A stretch of DNA of 64,000 nucleotides from JAWKNZ01 sp041391425 (GTDB taxonomy: Bacteria > Bdellovibrionota_B > Oligoflexia > Oligoflexales > JAWKNZ01): positions 62,001 to 126,000 of the forward strand of contig JAWKNZ010000002.1 of the NCBI GenBank assembly GCA_041391425.1, given 5' to 3'. Position numbers and translations under genes: made by a program. A model generated the notes under the pieces. That model had not been told where the DNA came from. It was given only the letters and a program-made list of their open reading frames with translations, and did not search any database. Shown here piece by piece: positions 61,774 through 64,000 of the stretch (position 1 is the stretch's first letter; each line of letters begins with the position of its first letter).

Positions 61774-63354
61774 ATGAGCTTAACAGTGCAATATTTAATA
61801 ACAGGGCTTATTGCGGTTACAATTGGTTATGCCTTGTTTCTTTTTATTTTGAAGATTTTGCCAAAAAAGCTTTGCGATGAGAATTTGCGGCAGAAAGAAG
61901 ATGTGCTTAAAGAAGCATCAAAACAGAGAGATTCTATTTTGGGAAGTGCCAATGATAGTGCCGCTGAGACTTTGCAGCTAATGCAAGATGAGTTAGAAGA
62001 AGATATTCAAGAGAGCATGGAAGCACTAAAGTTGGAAGAGCAAGACCTAGAGAGTAGAGAGGAGTTTTTATCAACGGAACAGTCGCGTGTTGATCGTCTT
62101 TTAGCCTCTTTGAATAAAAAAAATGAGCAGGTTTCTGTTTTGGAATCCGAGTACAATATCGGTTTGGTAAAAGTCAGTGAATCTAAACAAAAGTTGATTA
62201 GCGGGTTGGAAAAAGCTGCTGAGTGCGATTCACAACATATTAAGGAAAAGATTAAAAATAAGATTATCGATTTTAGGCAACTAGAATGCCAAAAGACGTT
62301 AAGGCTTTTGATGGAAGAGCTTGATTTGTCTGCGCGTAAACGTGCTGAGAGGATTCTTAACAGAACGCTTGCGCGCTATACCCCAGATTTTACGTGGCCT
62401 AAGTCCATTAATACTGTGGAGATATCTGATAAAAATATTTTAGAAGAGCTACAGAATCCAAACTGTACTTTGTTGCAACGCCTAAAGGCTTTATCAGAGG
62501 CAGAAATCAAAATCGTAACTCCCGAGGAGGAAAACCGTCAGACTGCAGTTGTGCGTTTGGTGAGCGGCTTTGGCCCATATCGTGAGGCAGCAAAAAATAC
62601 TCTTATTGAGATGATACGAAGGGGTAAAAATAGCTGGGGGCAGGCAGAGCAAGTATTTGACGGCTATAAAAAGAATATCGAACAAGAGTGTAGGCGATTG
62701 GGTAATAAAGCTGTTAATGAATTGAAGCTTGGTGGTATTCATCCAGAAATTCAGATGCTAATAGGGTCTCTATACTGGCGAACAAGCTATAGGCAGAACC
62801 AGTGGCATCATACGGTTGAAGTTTCGATGTTAGCTGGGATTATCGCTCATGAACTTGGAATCGATTCGGATGCTGCCAAAAGGGTAGGCCTTTTGCATGA
62901 TATAGGGAAAGCTATCGATTATCGAATCGAGGGAAGCCACGCCGTGATAAGCGGAGATTATGCTGATAGATTTGGTGAAGAAAAAGTCATTTGTGATACG
63001 GTGATGAGTCATCATTCTGATCTTATTGTTGAGACGCCATTGGCGTATGTCCTAAGGGTGGCAGATACGTTGTCGGGGGCAAGACCGGGAGCGCGTGTTA
63101 ACCTTGAAGAAGGATATCAAATTAGACTTGATGCAATTGCCGAGTCTATCAGAAGCTTTCAGGGTATTTCTGATTTTGCTATTATGAATGGGGGTAGAGA
63201 AGTCCATGTGCAGGTTAATCACAAAAAAGTAAAAGAAAACGAAGTAAGGTCGTTGACAGAGGCTATTGCACGGAAAATAGAAGCAGATGTTGCTTTTCCT
63301 GGGCAGATAAAAGTTATGGTGTCCAGACAATTTGAATCAGTTACGGTTGCATGA
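61774..63354 (+). CDS. rny: Ribonuclease Y, with divergent KH domain
   Basis: Membrane-anchored endoribonuclease that initiates mRNA decay. 526 residues from ATG 61774 (the earlier in-frame start at 61723 lacks a ribosome-binding site and adds a Cys/Trp-rich leader). N-terminal helix (YLITGLIAVTIGYALFLFIL), a long coiled coil (about 35-190), a KH region and an HD domain with His375-Asp376 in GLLHDIGKAIDY and MSHHSDLI. The KH core lacks the family GREGRNIR loop; the corresponding place reads NPNCTLLQRLKALSEAEI. Otherwise typical, ending GQIKVMVSRQF. The TPR gene starts inside its stop codon. Confidence 0.88.
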   Translation: MSLTVQYLITGLIAVTIGYALFLFILKILPKKLCDENLRQKEDVLKEASKQRDSILGSANDSAAETLQLMQDELEEDIQESMEALKLEEQDLESREEFLSTEQSRVDRLLASLNKKNEQVSVLESEYNIGLVKVSESKQKLISGLEKAAECDSQHIKEKIKNKIIDFRQLECQKTLRLLMEELDLSARKRAERILNRTLARYTPDFTWPKSINTVEISDKNILEELQNPNCTLLQRLKALSEAEIKIVTPEEENRQTAVVRLVSGFGPYREAAKNTLIEMIRRGKNSWGQAEQVFDGYKKNIEQECRRLGNKAVNELKLGGIHPEIQMLIGSLYWRTSYRQNQWHHTVEVSMLAGIIAHELGIDSDAAKRVGLLHDIGKAIDYRIEGSHAVISGDYADRFGEEKVICDTVMSHHSDLIVETPLAYVLRVADTLSGARPGARVNLEEGYQIRLDAIAESIRSFQGISDFAIMNGGREVHVQVNHKKVKENEVRSLTEAIARKIEADVAFPGQIKVMVSRQFESVTVA

Positions 63355-64000
63355 TGTCATCTTTACAAAATGAATTTTCCATTGTTAAGGCAAAGGTAGA
63401 TATCTACTTAGGTATGGGAAGGTACGATGTGGCTGAAAAACTTTTGAAAAGTTTTTTGGAGAGCCATCGAGCTAATGCGAACTTTCATAATTTGTTGGGT
63501 GTTGTTTACCATAGGCAATCCAAATTTGATGAGGCAATCCAAGAATTTCAACGTGCTATTAGCCATGATGCTAATTTTATTGAAGCTAGTTTAAACTTGG
63601 CAGCAACTTTTTGTGATCTTAGCCAATATGATGAAGCTCAAAAAGTTTTTGAAAAGCTTAAAACTACCTGTAATTTTAGTAATAGAACCCCTGTATCTTT
63701 TTTAGAAAAAATTGCTATCCAGCATGTTACATGTGGGAATATGTATGAGCAGTGTTCTATGGACGGAGAAGCGGTGAATGAATATAAGCAAGCTTTAAAG
63801 CTGTCACCCAAATTATCGTCTGCTCGGTTAGCTTTATCCAAGCTGCACCTCAAACAGGGAAAAATTGAAGAAGCAAAACGAGAGCTAGAAGAAATATTAA
63901 AATACGAGCCCTCATTTGTGGATGCAAGAGCGTGGCAGGGCATCGTCTATTATAAACAGGGTGATGTTGCTAAAGCAAAAGAAATTTGGGAACTATCGGA
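63351..64000 (+). CDS. Tetratricopeptide-repeat protein (partial, runs off window)
   Basis: Two adjacent ATG codons (63351, 63354), the first overlapping the RNase Y stop, open a frame that stays open to the window end (about 216 residues seen). At least five TPR units are visible, for example ANFHNLLGVVYHRQSKFDEAIQEFQRAI, FIEASLNLAATFCDLSQYDEAQKVF, and FVDARAWQGIVYYKQGDVAKAKEIW. No signal peptide, so it is cytoplasmic; likely a protein-protein scaffold translationally coupled to rny. Confidence 0.85.
   Translation, partial: MMSSLQNEFSIVKAKVDIYLGMGRYDVAEKLLKSFLESHRANANFHNLLGVVYHRQSKFDEAIQEFQRAISHDANFIEASLNLAATFCDLSQYDEAQKVFEKLKTTCNFSNRTPVSFLEKIAIQHVTCGNMYEQCSMDGEAVNEYKQALKLSPKLSSARLALSKLHLKQGKIEEAKRELEEILKYEPSFVDARAWQGIVYYKQGDVAKAKEIWELS

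Noticed and set aside
1..64000. tRNA genes, rRNA genes or CRISPR arrays
   Set aside because: I looked for cloverleaf-like TTCGA arms and for regularly spaced direct repeats and found none that I could support.

Overview
The window looks like a chromosomal segment from an AT-rich Gram-negative bacterium. It has a TolC-type tripartite efflux operon, several exported beta-barrel-like proteins and two lipoboxes. Three features suggest the Bdellovibrionota/Oligoflexia or another former-deltaproteobacterial lineage: the RpoA N-terminus (MHRNWKELIR), zinc-type S14 and S4, and a FecR-like gene divergent from a SpoIIE-type phosphatase. I hold that placement with modest confidence because no 16S gene or other taxonomic marker is present.

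Layout. 1-3519 (minus): RND permease (cut by the window edge), lipoprotein adaptor and TolC. 3772-7612 (plus): two large unrecognised exported proteins. 7883-8969: an Hpt protein and a response regulator, possibly one gene split by a frameshift. 9048-13579 (minus): two overlapping membrane proteins of the sulfatase/phosphatase fold. 13624-13980: a small Cys-containing exported protein. 14612-29396 (plus): one long S10-spc-alpha ribosomal cluster from rpsJ to rplQ with secY, adk, infA and rpoA. rplX is absent from its usual place. 29444-33322 (minus): fmt, purN, ispA, a small protein and a frameshifted exported protein. 33676-39321 (plus): an exported metalloprotease, glpK and two Opp/Dpp-type permeases. 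39346-39452 is a short MITE-like inverted-repeat element abutting a DUF423 gene. 40312-42047: fabI and an alpha/beta hydrolase. 42111-44582 (minus): an outer-membrane-like protein and a lipoprotein. 44677-51345 (minus): a SUF operon in the order sufB-sufC-sufD-sufU-nfu-nadA-iscR-nuoB, with an IscR-like palindrome over its promoter and no sufS. 51745-52122: a divergent A-type Fe-S carrier. 52226-56334 (minus): two unknown exported proteins and a FecR-like gene broken at a run of eight A. 56701-59268: a SpoIIE-type sensor phosphatase. 59270-59419: a cluster of DnaA-box-like sites. 59492-60131: rplT and rpmI. 60572-61384: an exported protein. 61774-end: RNase Y and a TPR protein cut by the window edge.

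Functionally, most of the window is housekeeping: ribosome and RNA polymerase alpha, Fe-S assembly under its own IscR-type regulator, isoprenoid, purine and fatty-acid steps, and RNA decay. Envelope and signalling genes are interspersed.

Sequence quality matters here. From about 27825 to 29185 the 3' end of rpsD, all of rpoA and the 5' half of rplQ carry many small indels, although conserved motifs can be followed by switching frame. This most likely reflects poor consensus sequence rather than biology. Isolated one-base frameshifts at about 8165, 29803 and 56005 should be judged in that light. The features best worth follow-up as biology are the DnaA-box cluster, the IscR-type control of the unusual SUF/nadA/nuoB operon, the missing rplX, the MITE that donates stop codons, and the homopolymer switch in the FecR-like gene.
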